Shown here: positions 15,554 through 22,691 of the stretch, in pieces
Layout: each line of letters begins with the position of its first letter
Position numbering within the stretch: the stretch's first letter is position 1
NCBI GenBank assembly: GCA_035943195.1
Contig: DASZCK010000053.1
Location: 1-32,027 of the forward strand
DNA length: 32,027 nucleotides
Direction: 5' to 3'
Origin: DAIDKA01 sp035943195
Lineage (GTDB): Bacteria > Pseudomonadota > Gammaproteobacteria > Steroidobacterales > Steroidobacteraceae
Program-made: the position numbers and the translations under genes
Notes under the pieces: model-generated
Databases searched by the model: none
Seen by the model: the letters and a program-made list of their open reading frames with translations, nothing else
What the model was told of the DNA's origin: nothing

Positions 15554-17554
15554 ATGAACGCCGCCAGCCGCATTAAGACCCGCGAAGAAATCCTGCACGC
15601 GCTCTACGAGGCGGCGGAGCTCGAGCACAACCTGATGTGCACCTATCTGTATGCGGCGTTCAGCCTCAAGGACAGCGAAGCCGAGGGACTGCGCAAGGAG
15701 GAGGTCGAGGCCGTACGTCGCTGGCGCAGCGAGCTGATCAAGGTGTCGGTCGAGGAAATGGGCCATCTCACGGCGGTATGGAACATTACTTCGGCACTCG
15801 GCGGCACGCCGCGTTTTGGCCGGGGCAATTTTCCGCTTGATCCCGGCAATCTGCCGGCGAGCGTGACCGTGCGCCTATCGCCATTCAATCAGACGACGCT
15901 GCAGCATTTCATTTTCCTGGAACGGCCCAAGGGTTCGACCGAGCCTGACGGTGAGGGGTTTGTCTATGCTCACACCTATGGGCGGGGCAATGTCCAGGCG
16001 CGCATCACGCCCATGGGCATCGACTATGCGACCGTCGGTGACTTTTATGCCGAGCTCTCCGCGGGCCTGCGCGCGCTGGTGGACCGCGAGACCGAGGACA
16101 AGGCTTTTGACGGAGATCCGGCGCTGCAACTGTCGCCTGCCGAGGTGGCCTTACCGGCGGCCAAGCGCGTCATCTGTCTGAAGACCGCAACGGCGGCCTT
16201 CGAGGCCATCGTGGTGCAGGGCGAAGGCGCACCAACCGATTCCACCGACTCGCATTACCAGCGCTTCAGCCGCATCCGCGAGGAGTTCGTGCGCCTCTCG
16301 CGCGCCAACCCGCAGTTCGTTCCGGCATTTCCGGCTGCCAACAACCCGGTATTGCGCGAGCCGCCCCGCCCCGAAGGTCGGGTGTGGATCGAGAATCCAG
16401 AAGCCGTTGCCGTGGTGGACCTGGCGAATGCGGCCTATGGGTTGATGATCCGCCTGTTGGCCTATGCCTACGTCATCCGCGGGCCGCAACCCGAGAAGTC
16501 GCTGGCGGTGGATCTAGCGGTCGGGCTCATGCGCGCCATCACGCCGCTCGCCGAAAAGGCCGCGCGGCTGCCGGCGGGCCCCTCCAATCCGGGATGCAAC
16601 GCCGGCATGTCCTTTATTGCGCTGCGCGATGCATCACCGCTCGCGCCGGGTCGTGCCGCGCGCCGGCTGTTTCTCGAACGCCTGGAATGTTTTAAGCGCG
16701 CTGCGCAGCAGCTGCAGCCGGCCGATGATCCGCGGCTGCACACCGCCGCCACGCAGCTGGCGTATCTGTATACCCGCGCCGTGCGTGGCTTTGACATGGG
16801 TCAGAAGCTTGCCGCGGCGCCCGCTGCGGTGGCACCGACGAAGCAGCCCGTCGTGGCGGATGATTCCGCGGCAGCGCGGGCCGCGGCGGCCAGCACCACG
16901 ATGACCTCGGTGGTCGACGGCGTCGAGACCGTGCGCACCGCCGACATCGACCTACAGTTCGAGGGTGTGCGCTGCATCCATGCACGCTTCTGCGTCACCG
17001 GTGCGCCCAAGGTATTTCTCGCCAACGTCAAGGGCCCTTGGATACACCCCGAGGCCATGCCGGTGGCCGATGTGGTGGAGATCGCCCACCTGTGTCCGTC
17101 CGGCGCCATCCGCTATCAGCGCCGCGACGGCGGTCCGCAGGAAGCGGCGCCGCCGGTGAATCTGGCCAGTGTGCGAGAGGGTGGCCCGTATGCCTTCCGG
17201 GCGCCGCTGATCATCGACGGTGCCGAGCATGGCTTGCGCGCCACGCTGTGCCGTTGTGGTGCCTCCCGACACAAACCCTTCTGCGATGGTTCACACCATG
17301 ACGCAGGCTTCAACGCCACGGGCGAGCCGCCGACCACCCAGGCCGATCCCATAGCCGAAGTCGATGGTCCATTGGCCATCGACCCGCAGCCTGATGGGCC
17401 ACTGGCGGTACGTGGCAATCTGCAGATCATCAGCGGCACGGGCCGCGTGGTGGCGCGCATCGTGACGGCCAATCTCTGTCGCTGCGGCGGCAGCGCCAGC
17501 AAACCCTTCTGCGACGGCACCCACGCCAGGATCGGCTTCCGCTCGGACCGTTAG
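15554..17554 (+). CDS. Multidomain iron protein: ferritin-like domain + divergent [4Fe-4S] domain + two CDGSH domains
   Basis: This 666-residue protein joins three kinds of iron-binding module. Residues about 10-250 resemble the ferritin-like domain of iminophenyl-pyruvate dimer synthases (VioB/RebD relatives): AAELEHNLMCTYLYAAF in helix 1, VEEMGHLTAVWN with an ExxH motif in helix 2, and HYQRFSRIREEF further on. A helical region with a low-complexity Ala-rich linker (about 420-450) follows. Next comes a Fer4_19-like domain with CIHARFC near 472 and CPSGAIRY near 513. Two CDGSH sites end the protein: CRCGASRHKPFCDGSH near 565 and CRCGGSASKPFCDGTH near 641, both with the full 3Cys-1His ligand set for [2Fe-2S]. 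There is no signal peptide. The family suggests redox or oxidative chemistry on an unknown small molecule, or iron/redox sensing. No biosynthetic cluster surrounds it. Domains are clear; function is unknown. Confidence 0.88.
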   Translation: MNAASRIKTREEILHALYEAAELEHNLMCTYLYAAFSLKDSEAEGLRKEEVEAVRRWRSELIKVSVEEMGHLTAVWNITSALGGTPRFGRGNFPLDPGNLPASVTVRLSPFNQTTLQHFIFLERPKGSTEPDGEGFVYAHTYGRGNVQARITPMGIDYATVGDFYAELSAGLRALVDRETEDKAFDGDPALQLSPAEVALPAAKRVICLKTATAAFEAIVVQGEGAPTDSTDSHYQRFSRIREEFVRLSRANPQFVPAFPAANNPVLREPPRPEGRVWIENPEAVAVVDLANAAYGLMIRLLAYAYVIRGPQPEKSLAVDLAVGLMRAITPLAEKAARLPAGPSNPGCNAGMSFIALRDASPLAPGRAARRLFLERLECFKRAAQQLQPADDPRLHTAATQLAYLYTRAVRGFDMGQKLAAAPAAVAPTKQPVVADDSAAARAAAASTTMTSVVDGVETVRTADIDLQFEGVRCIHARFCVTGAPKVFLANVKGPWIHPEAMPVADVVEIAHLCPSGAIRYQRRDGGPQEAAPPVNLASVREGGPYAFRAPLIIDGAEHGLRATLCRCGASRHKPFCDGSHHDAGFNATGEPPTTQADPIAEVDGPLAIDPQPDGPLAVRGNLQIISGTGRVVARIVTANLCRCGGSASKPFCDGTHARIGFRSDR

Positions 17555-19167
17555 CGTCCTGGCTGGGGCATCTGCACGATCAGCTCGTGCAGCGGGATCG
17601 CTTTGGCGAACAGCCACCCCTGCGCGAACTGCACGCCGCGCTCGCTGAGGAACTGAGCCTGTGCCTCACTCTCCACGCCTTCTGCGACCATCCTCAAGTT
17701 CAGGGACTTCGCCATTTCAATGATGTGCAGCGCCACCTGGCTGGTCGGCGTGTCCAGGTTCATGGTGTCGACGAAGGATTTGTCGATCTTGAGGAAGTCG
17801 AGCTCGAAGCTCTCGAGAAACGCCAGGCTCGAATATCCGGTGCCGAAGTCATCGATCGCAATGCGGATGCCGCTGGCGCGCAATGCCCGCACGATCTTGT
17901 GCGCCGGGTCGCGCCTGACCAGCCCGCGCTCGGTCACCTCGACGATGAGATTTCCGGCCGTGGCATGCGTGTCGCGGGCCAGCTGCTGCAGCAACGCGAC
18001 GGTACTCTCGGCATGCAGGTCGTCCGAGGAGATATTGATGGCAATGTGAAAGTCCGGACGACGTGTGAACAGGTCTTCGACGTCACGGGCGACCAGCGTG
18101 ACGACATGCCGGGTGATGCGCTGAATGAGGCCCGCATCTTCGGCGGCCTGAATGAAAAGGTCCGGACGCACCATCTCCCCACCGGGGCGCCGCCAGCGCA
18201 GCAGCGCCTCCGCACCCACCCACTGACGGGTGCGCAGATCCACGATGGGTTGGTACATCAGAAAGAATTCCCGACGCTTCAGCGCCGTTCTAATGACGGC
18301 CGGCATCGCCAGCTGCAGCCGTCCGAGGTATACCGTGGCAAAGGCCAGCACCAGGCCGGCGATCACACCGACGGGCAGCAATATCATCGAAGTGGCGCGG
18401 ACCTGTGCGCTCATGTAGGAGACGGGCAGTGCGGCGATGGCGCCGATGTAGTAGCGGCTGGAGCGCGCAACGGCCACGACGTAATTGTGATCGACAAACG
18501 TTGCGATGGCCTGAGTGCGTGGCAGGGTGTCCGAGTTCGGGCCAACCCAGGGTGGATCAACGAAGCCATGGGACGCCATGATCCGGCCGTTTCCTGTTGA
18601 GAATGCCGAGAGCGACGCATCGGTCTCGTTGGTGGCAACATCAAGCGGCAGATCCTTGTTGATGATCGCGGCAAACCCCTCCGGGCTCTCGGTCACGAGG
18701 TAGGAGGTCGCGGGATCGAAAGGGAACACGACTTTGATCCGGACTTGTACTTTCGACGGCGTCGCCCAGTCAACGGGGCCCAACACCACGCTTTTGACAT
18801 CGCGGCCCAGCGAGGAACACAGCAGTACCCCGTCCTTCACGTAGCCGATGGCCTGCAGGTAACTGGATGCCAGATCAAAACGGCGCATGATTGCGATGTT
18901 CGAATCCGAACAGGGATCTGCAGAATGGCCCGCAATCAGCGCCGCCTGGGCGGCAAATACCTGATCCGCGGTGGCCTCCGAGCGATGCAGTACGTCTTTG
19001 GCGTAGTTCGTGACCACCCGCATCTCGGTCTGGCGGGCCTGCCGGTCAGCGAGATAGATGGCCAGCAGTACCGGTATCGCAATCGCCAGCAGCGCCGCGG
19101 CAAGGGTCACGGCGGTGGCAGTGGACTTGAGCATCACGAATCGTGGCGACATCCGTACCGCGCACAT
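17551..19167 (-). CDS. CSS-domain EAL cyclic-di-GMP phosphodiesterase (membrane-bound)
   Basis: This protein of about 538 residues is a predicted inner-membrane c-di-GMP-degrading enzyme. An N-terminal membrane segment is followed by a periplasmic CSS domain: ADPCSDSNIAIMRRFDLASS and, about 30 residues later, GVLLCSSLG, giving the two conserved cysteines. A second membrane segment (ILLPVGVIAGLVLAFATVYL) precedes the EAL domain. Catalytic signatures are intact: GAEALLRWRR, INISSDDL, IVEVTERGL, IDDFGTGYSSLAFL, LKIDKSFV and VAEGVESEAQ. In E. coli CSS-EAL proteins, formation of the periplasmic disulfide restrains activity, so periplasmic redox state (DsbA/DsbC) may control this one too. Start is uncertain: GTG 19176 and ATGs at 19167, 19152 and 19134 are in frame, and none has a clear ribosome site. 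Its stop overlaps that of the CDGSH gene. Confidence 0.9.
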   Translation of the reverse strand: MCAVRMSPRFVMLKSTATAVTLAAALLAIAIPVLLAIYLADRQARQTEMRVVTNYAKDVLHRSEATADQVFAAQAALIAGHSADPCSDSNIAIMRRFDLASSYLQAIGYVKDGVLLCSSLGRDVKSVVLGPVDWATPSKVQVRIKVVFPFDPATSYLVTESPEGFAAIINKDLPLDVATNETDASLSAFSTGNGRIMASHGFVDPPWVGPNSDTLPRTQAIATFVDHNYVVAVARSSRYYIGAIAALPVSYMSAQVRATSMILLPVGVIAGLVLAFATVYLGRLQLAMPAVIRTALKRREFFLMYQPIVDLRTRQWVGAEALLRWRRPGGEMVRPDLFIQAAEDAGLIQRITRHVVTLVARDVEDLFTRRPDFHIAINISSDDLHAESTVALLQQLARDTHATAGNLIVEVTERGLVRRDPAHKIVRALRASGIRIAIDDFGTGYSSLAFLESFELDFLKIDKSFVDTMNLDTPTSQVALHIIEMAKSLNLRMVAEGVESEAQAQFLSERGVQFAQGWLFAKAIPLHELIVQMPQPGR

Positions 19168-19227
19168 TAGGCGCACCGGAGAGTTTTCGCGAGAATTCGG
19201 CCTCGCAGTGCAGCAACTGAACTTCGG

Positions 19228-19908
19228 TCACGGCACGGGAGTGATGAGTTCCGGGCCGTTGTTCTTGGGCGAATTCACGCGCGCACTGACACGCCAGGCG
19301 ACCATGAGATCGGCGGGATAGGGGGTGAGGACGGATTGAGCTTCGGCCACTGAGCCGCGCAGCCAAACCTCCTGAGCTCCGCGTGAGAGGATGGCCGGCA
19401 TGCGGTGGGGGTTGTTACCGGTGTTGTGGATGTCATGCATCAGGGCATTGGCCGGCATGGTGATGATGGTGCAGGATTCGACCACCGTCCCGTCGGCCTT
19501 GACCGAACGGTCCCAGAGACTGGCAAAGGTGAACACCGCCTGGTCGACCAGGTGGATGTAGTAGGGCGCCTTGTTGCCGGCTTCATCGGTGTGCCATTCA
19601 TAAAATCCCGACGCCAGCTGCAGGCAGCGTTGCCCGCGTTTCCACGGGCCCCGGTACGAGGATGACGTCGCCACGGTTTCCACGCGCGCATTGGTGGTCA
19701 GGAACTTGCCGGGCTCGCCTTTGGCAAAGAACGGAATGAGACCCCAACGCAGAAGGTCGCCCTGGCGGTGCTCCTCGATGCTGCGCACCACGGGCACCTG
19801 CTGGGTGGGGCAGACATTGTAATTGGTGAAGGGCAGTATCCAGCCAAGCTCAATCAGCTGCTGGAACTGCGCGTCCTGCTGGTAGTGGAGCTCGTAGCGG
19901 TTGCACAT
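19228..19908 (-). CDS. yedK: SOS response-associated peptidase (SRAP domain; YedK/HMCES family)
   Basis: This is a 226-residue SRAP protein. YedK and human HMCES cross-link to abasic sites in single-stranded DNA through the N-terminal cysteine, protecting them from cleavage. After Met removal the catalytic Cys2 begins CNRYELHY. Asn73 (TTNARVET), Glu104 (SGFYEWH) and His168 (NNPHRMPAIL) match the E. coli active-site residues. The protein is cytoplasmic. A good sigma-70-like promoter lies just upstream (19934-19962), predicting a leader of about 19 bases. I saw no E. coli-type LexA box (CTGT-N8-ACAG) there, so SOS control is not supported by sequence. It is on the same strand as the CSS-EAL gene, 60 bases apart, but a functional tie is not obvious. 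Assignment is firm. Confidence 0.94.
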   Translation of the reverse strand: MCNRYELHYQQDAQFQQLIELGWILPFTNYNVCPTQQVPVVRSIEEHRQGDLLRWGLIPFFAKGEPGKFLTTNARVETVATSSSYRGPWKRGQRCLQLASGFYEWHTDEAGNKAPYYIHLVDQAVFTFASLWDRSVKADGTVVESCTIITMPANALMHDIHNTGNNPHRMPAILSRGAQEVWLRGSVAEAQSVLTPYPADLMVAWRVSARVNSPKNNGPELITPVP

Positions 19909-19933
19909 CTGTTCAGTTCAATCTTTACAAAAA

Positions 19934-19962
19934 TGTATAGCGGCTACGAGCGGCTCTGCCAA
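19934..19962 (-). promoter_or_regulatory. Sigma-70-type promoter for the SRAP gene
   Basis: On the minus strand TTGGCA (19962-19957) and TATACA (19939-19934) are separated by exactly 17 bases. The first matches TTGACA at five of six positions and the second shares TATA with TATAAT. The predicted start of transcription is near 19927, about 19 bases before the ATG at 19908. AGCGGCT occurs twice on the plus strand across the spacer (19939-19945 and 19949-19955), ten bases apart, which could be a repressor site or coincidence. Confidence 0.6.
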
Positions 19963-20028
19963 CGCCTACATTTTGAAAATAGTTAACGCTGAGGCGCCGC
20001 AAACTTCCGCCATCCGCCAGTTTGCACC

Positions 20029-20193
20029 GAGGTCAATTGGCTCAAGGACGCGTCAATCAAGCTGTAACTCAGCAACCTGCTGGACAAGCCGCCCGTGATC
20101 TCGCCGGCGGGTTACACCGCTTGGCTCGGCACACCGCTGTACTGGACGCTTCCGCAGCGAAGCATCGACGTCACGCTGGAAGTACCGTCGTAG
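20029..20193 (+). pseudogene. Possible decayed 3' end of a TonB-dependent receptor gene
   Basis: In the 324 bases between the SRAP gene and the next plus-strand gene, one frame reads EVNWLKDASIKL, then a TAA (20065-20067). It then continues LSNLLDKPPVISPAGYTAWL and GTPLYWTLPQRSIDVTLEV to a TAG at 20191-20193. The SNLLDKPPV block followed by a Gly/Tyr turn and a final R-S-hydrophobic strand resembles the last two beta-strands of TonB-dependent receptors (NLFDKxP ... GRxxxxxLxxxF). The terminal Phe is missing. Restoring a Tyr codon in place of TAA would give a continuous strand. No start codon or upstream receptor domain is present. This is pattern recognition on a short piece; another beta-barrel or chance is possible. 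Confidence 0.38.
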
Positions 20194-20232
20194 CGAATGG
20201 AATTTCCCGGGCGCTGCGCATAGGCTTCCGGG

Positions 20233-21201
20233 ATGAGTTCCTGGGTCAGTATGGCGCCCACTGTCGTGGGTGCCTTCATGGCATCTCTGGTGGAGTTTGT
20301 AGAAGCGCTCACGGTGGTGCTCGCGGTGGGCGTCGTGCGCGGCTGGCGAAGTGCGCTGGCGGGTGCCACCGCCGCACTGTTGGTGCTGCTCACGATGATT
20401 GCCGTTTTCGGACCGTCGCTTGCACGGATTCCGCTTGGCCTGCTGCAATTTCTGATTGGAACGCTCTTGCTGCTGTTCGGACTGCGGTGGCTGCGCAAGG
20501 CCATATTGAGGTCGGCCGGCCGGCTCGCCTTGCATGACGAAATGGCGAGCTTTGCGCAACAGACCGCCTCCCTGGAGAGCATCGGCATGCCCGTCTCGGG
20601 ATGGGATCGGATTGCCGTCGCGACCGCCTTCAAGATCGTGATGCTCGAAGGGATCGAAGTGGTGTTTATTGTCATCGCTCTGGGTGCGGGCGCGGGCCGT
20701 CTGCTGCCGGCAGTTCTGGGCGCTGGTGCAGCGCTTGCGACTGTCATAGCCCTGGGCATCGCATTACATCGTCCGCTCGGGCGCATTCCGGAAAATACAT
20801 TGAAGTTTGGTGTCGGAATAGTGTTAACGGCATTCGGTACCTTCTGGGTTGCTGAGGGTATGCATCTGGCGTGGCCGTACGCCGATTGGTCCCTCCTTGC
20901 GCTGATCGGGGCCTACCTTGGCGTGGCGTGGGCCTTGGTCGTGCTGCGGCGATCTCAAGCCATACGCGAAGCTCGGTACCACCAAAGGAAGCCGAGTCGA
21001 CAGGGGCCCATCGGGGGCGTTCTCAAGGAGGTCATTGGGCTGTTCGTCGATGATGGTGCCATGGCCCTCGGCATCGTTATCTGGGTGGCACTCACTGGTG
21101 TATTCAGCAGGCTCCCGTTGCCAGCGCTTGGGCTGGATAGCGTCTTCTTTGTCGGACTAGCCGCTTTGTTGGCCTACGGCGTGCTTCGTGCCCCGGGCTA
21201 A
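20233..21201 (+). CDS. Polytopic membrane protein with duplicated E-x-x-E motif (COG4280-like; possible metal transporter)
   Basis: This is a 322-residue integral membrane protein with about seven or eight hydrophobic helices. Two halves are related: SLVEFVEALTVVLAVG (Glu21, Glu24) matches VMLEGIEVVFIVIALG (Glu139, Glu142) at an offset of 118. RIPLGLLQFLIGTLLLLFG (from 65) matches RIPENTLKFGVGIVLTAFG (from 184). Paired acidic motifs in duplicated helices recall the REGLE motifs of FTR1 iron permeases and the acidic motifs of GDT1/TerC cation transporters, so cation transport is an attractive but unproven idea. I know the family as uncharacterised. ATGs at 20233, 20251 and 20278 are all possible starts, and none has a good ribosome site. 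It lies in the less GC-rich stretch next to tRNA-Leu, directly after the receptor relic. Confidence 0.75.
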   Translation: MSSWVSMAPTVVGAFMASLVEFVEALTVVLAVGVVRGWRSALAGATAALLVLLTMIAVFGPSLARIPLGLLQFLIGTLLLLFGLRWLRKAILRSAGRLALHDEMASFAQQTASLESIGMPVSGWDRIAVATAFKIVMLEGIEVVFIVIALGAGAGRLLPAVLGAGAALATVIALGIALHRPLGRIPENTLKFGVGIVLTAFGTFWVAEGMHLAWPYADWSLLALIGAYLGVAWALVVLRRSQAIREARYHQRKPSRQGPIGGVLKEVIGLFVDDGAMALGIVIWVALTGVFSRLPLPALGLDSVFFVGLAALLAYGVLRAPG

Positions 21202-21212
21202 ATAGGCCACCC

Positions 21213-21413
21213 ATGACTAGGCAAACCGCTTTTGTCACCTCGGCCCTGGCAACCTTGATTTCGCTTTCGGCGTTTTCCGCCGACAATGCGCGCACGCCTA
21301 CTGGATCAGCAGCCGATCCAAGTAAATCTGAAGCACTGCAAGACCCCTTGAAGACCCTTGCGAACAAGCGTGCCAACATCGCCCTGCGCATGACCCGCGA
21401 ACTCGTTCCCTGA
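21213..21413 (+). CDS. Small predicted exported protein of unknown function
   Basis: This 66-residue frame starts with a plausible signal peptide: MTRQTAFVTSALATLISLSA then FSA|DNART. A short polar mature part follows, ending NIALRMTRELVP. It begins 12 bases after the stop of the E-x-x-E membrane protein, so the two could be co-transcribed. There is no recognisable domain and no clear Shine-Dalgarno. The signal-peptide-like start and position argue for a real gene, but a chance frame cannot be excluded. Confidence 0.4.
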   Translation: MTRQTAFVTSALATLISLSAFSADNARTPTGSAADPSKSEALQDPLKTLANKRANIALRMTRELVP

Positions 21414-21431
21414 TCGGGCCGCTACGGATGG

Positions 21432-21953
21432 TTAGCCGCCGTCGGCCTCGGCAAATGTTGCATTTGCGAATGCCGTCAATACCTTATTTCGCTCGGCGAT
21501 GACTTTTCCGGGAAGCGCATCATCAATAACGTAGATTCGCATCGCGTATTGATACAGCACGAGCCCCTTTCCTGGAACGTAGGTAGCTTTCATCAGATTC
21601 CATTCCGCAAAGGGTTTCGGGATCGATAGATCGGAGAACGTCAGAAAGTCCAGGACAATTGTGCCCGACCCATTCTTCAGAATCTGGTAATGGGCCGCCG
21701 GATTGTCCTTGACGACGTGCTTTCCCAATCCCTCGAGATAGGCGCCTGGATCATTTAGGTTGCTGAAGATTCGTATCGAAGCCAAGCGATTCCAGCTTTC
21801 GAATTTCTCCCCCGTCGGTAGATATTCCTTGAGCGGACTGGGACTCCTAGTTTGAGACGCCAAATAGAGGTGTAGGTCTCCTATTGCAATGAAGGGGGCG
21901 GCCTGTAAGGGCATCGAGAAAAGCACAAGAGCCGCGACCATTAGGCGTTTCAT
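21432..21953 (-). CDS. Predicted exported protein of unknown function
   Basis: This 173-residue protein has a clear signal peptide (MKRLMVAALVLFSMPLQAA, cleavage near residue 18-19) and no further membrane segment, so the mature part should be periplasmic or secreted. The mature sequence mixes strands and helices, with FESWNRLASIRIFSNLNDPG and FAEWNLMKATYVPGKGLVLY as its most distinctive parts. I do not recognise a family. GGAAT just before the ATG may be the ribosome site. The frame uses fewer GC-ending codons than flanking housekeeping genes, hinting at foreign origin. Its stop is 18 bases from the stop of the small plus-strand gene, convergently. Coding status is likely because of the signal peptide and length without a longer antisense rival. 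Confidence 0.72.
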   Translation of the reverse strand: MKRLMVAALVLFSMPLQAAPFIAIGDLHLYLASQTRSPSPLKEYLPTGEKFESWNRLASIRIFSNLNDPGAYLEGLGKHVVKDNPAAHYQILKNGSGTIVLDFLTFSDLSIPKPFAEWNLMKATYVPGKGLVLYQYAMRIYVIDDALPGKVIAERNKVLTAFANATFAEADGG

Positions 21954-22005
21954 AGGAATTCCAGCCGACTATGGGGTTGTCCGGTGCGTGCACTTAAGCC
22001 GGCAG

Positions 22006-22500
22006 TCAGAGTACCTTGCTATTTGCGAGCTCGATAGCACTCAGCTCCTCGCTAGCGAAATCGGCTTGTCGCAGCACCGCAATAATAAACTGCGTCTTTC
22101 CTTCGACATAGCTGGCAATGTCGTCGGGAAATTGAGCCGCGAGGCGCCTCTTTAAGTCGCCGTAGGCACGGGCGGCCTCCTGATGGCTGCGCAAATAATC
22201 TCTGAGTGCCAAGTGGTTCCGAAGGGCCCGGCTGTCAGTCGCATAGCCATAAAGATGGTGGTCGTGGTGAAAGTCACGACAGTCAAATGACTCCCGGCCT
22301 TCGATTCCCAAGTCTCCCCGATGGGTATAGCCATTGCCTATGTCCAAAATCGGTTTTGCCGCGAGACCATGAACAGCAGTACTGCCGACGTGCTCCACGG
22401 CGATTGCAACATCAGCAACCGTCGGCAACAGCCTGTCGCGCAATATTTCAAACGTCTGTGGCCAGGTCGGGTCGTAGTCGACTATTCGAATGAGGCTCAC
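22006..22500 (-). CDS. GrpB/UPF0157 family protein with apparent internal deletion
   Basis: This 164-residue product is related to the GrpB (UPF0157) family, which has a nucleotidyltransferase-like fold and no firmly known role. Family hallmarks are IVDYDPTWPQTFEILRDRL, AVEHVGSTAVHGLAAKPILD, GRESFDCRDFHHDHHLY, HLALRDYLRSHQEAARAYGD and LKRRLAAQFPDDIASYVEGK. Between KPILDI and GYTHRGDLGIEGR about 20 residues usually present in family members seem to be missing, without loss of frame; this comparison is from memory. The start is set at GTG 22500 (SLIRIVDYDP follows); GTGs further upstream are possible. The frame stays open across the whole tRNA-Leu gene to 22668, but that part is not protein coding. 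It lies just 3' of the tRNA on the same strand and could be reached by read-through. Confidence 0.78.
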   Translation of the reverse strand: MSLIRIVDYDPTWPQTFEILRDRLLPTVADVAIAVEHVGSTAVHGLAAKPILDIGNGYTHRGDLGIEGRESFDCRDFHHDHHLYGYATDSRALRNHLALRDYLRSHQEAARAYGDLKRRLAAQFPDDIASYVEGKTQFIIAVLRQADFASEELSAIELANSKVL

Positions 22501-22539
22501 GGAAGTCCAACGTGAACGCACGTAAACTATTGTTTTCAC

Positions 22540-22626
22540 TGGTGCCCGAGGTCGGAGTCGAACCGACACGCTTTTAAGGGCGGCGGATTTTGAGTCCGCT
22601 GCGTCTACCAATTCCGCCACTCGGGC
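22540..22626 (-). tRNA. tRNA-Leu (anticodon CAA)
   Basis: On the minus strand the gene reads GCCCGAG for the 5' acceptor arm and CTCGGGC plus discriminator A and an encoded CCA at the 3' end, 87 nt in all. The D-arm contains GGCGGAATTGGTAGACGC, typical of leucine tRNAs. The anticodon stem GCGGA/TCCGC closes the loop CTCAAAA, giving anticodon CAA (UUG codons). A long variable arm (CGCCCTTAAAAGCG) marks a class II tRNA, and the T-arm is GTCGG-TTCGACT-CCGAC. All acceptor pairs are Watson-Crick. The region beyond its 3' end (below 22540) changes in composition, a common context for integrated DNA. Confidence 0.95.
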
Positions 22627-22649
22627 CAGGAGGGGGGATGCCGGGCGCC

Positions 22650-22678
22650 ATCCTAGCGATTCGGCCAATCCCTCACAA
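22650..22678 (-). promoter_or_regulatory. Promoter of tRNA-Leu(CAA)
   Basis: On the minus strand TTGTGA (22678-22673) and TAGGAT (22655-22650) are separated by exactly 17 bases and lie 24 bases upstream of the tRNA 5' end. The sequence after the -10 is GGCGCC, a GC-rich discriminator of the kind associated with stringent (ppGpp) control of stable RNA genes. The stringent link is established knowledge of such promoters applied by inference here. Confidence 0.6.
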
Positions 22679-22691
22679 CGGCGCCGGCCGA

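Noticed and set aside
19909..19933. E. coli-type LexA box (CTGT-N8-ACAG) before the SRAP gene
   Set aside because: CTGT occurs near 19909, but no ACAG is found at the required spacing.
20027..20034. CCGAGGTC shared with the tRNA-Leu 3' region, as a possible attachment repeat at the left edge of the islet
   Set aside because: Only eight bases match, which is not significant over a few hundred bases, and no integrase is present.
22510..22523. Inverted repeat ACGTG-AACG-CACGT 3' of tRNA-Leu as a terminator
   Set aside because: The stem is only five base pairs and no T-run follows on the transcribed strand.
22501..22668. N-terminal extension of the GrpB-like frame through tRNA-Leu
   Set aside because: The sequence is the tRNA gene read as protein; the GrpB domain begins at the GTG at 22500.
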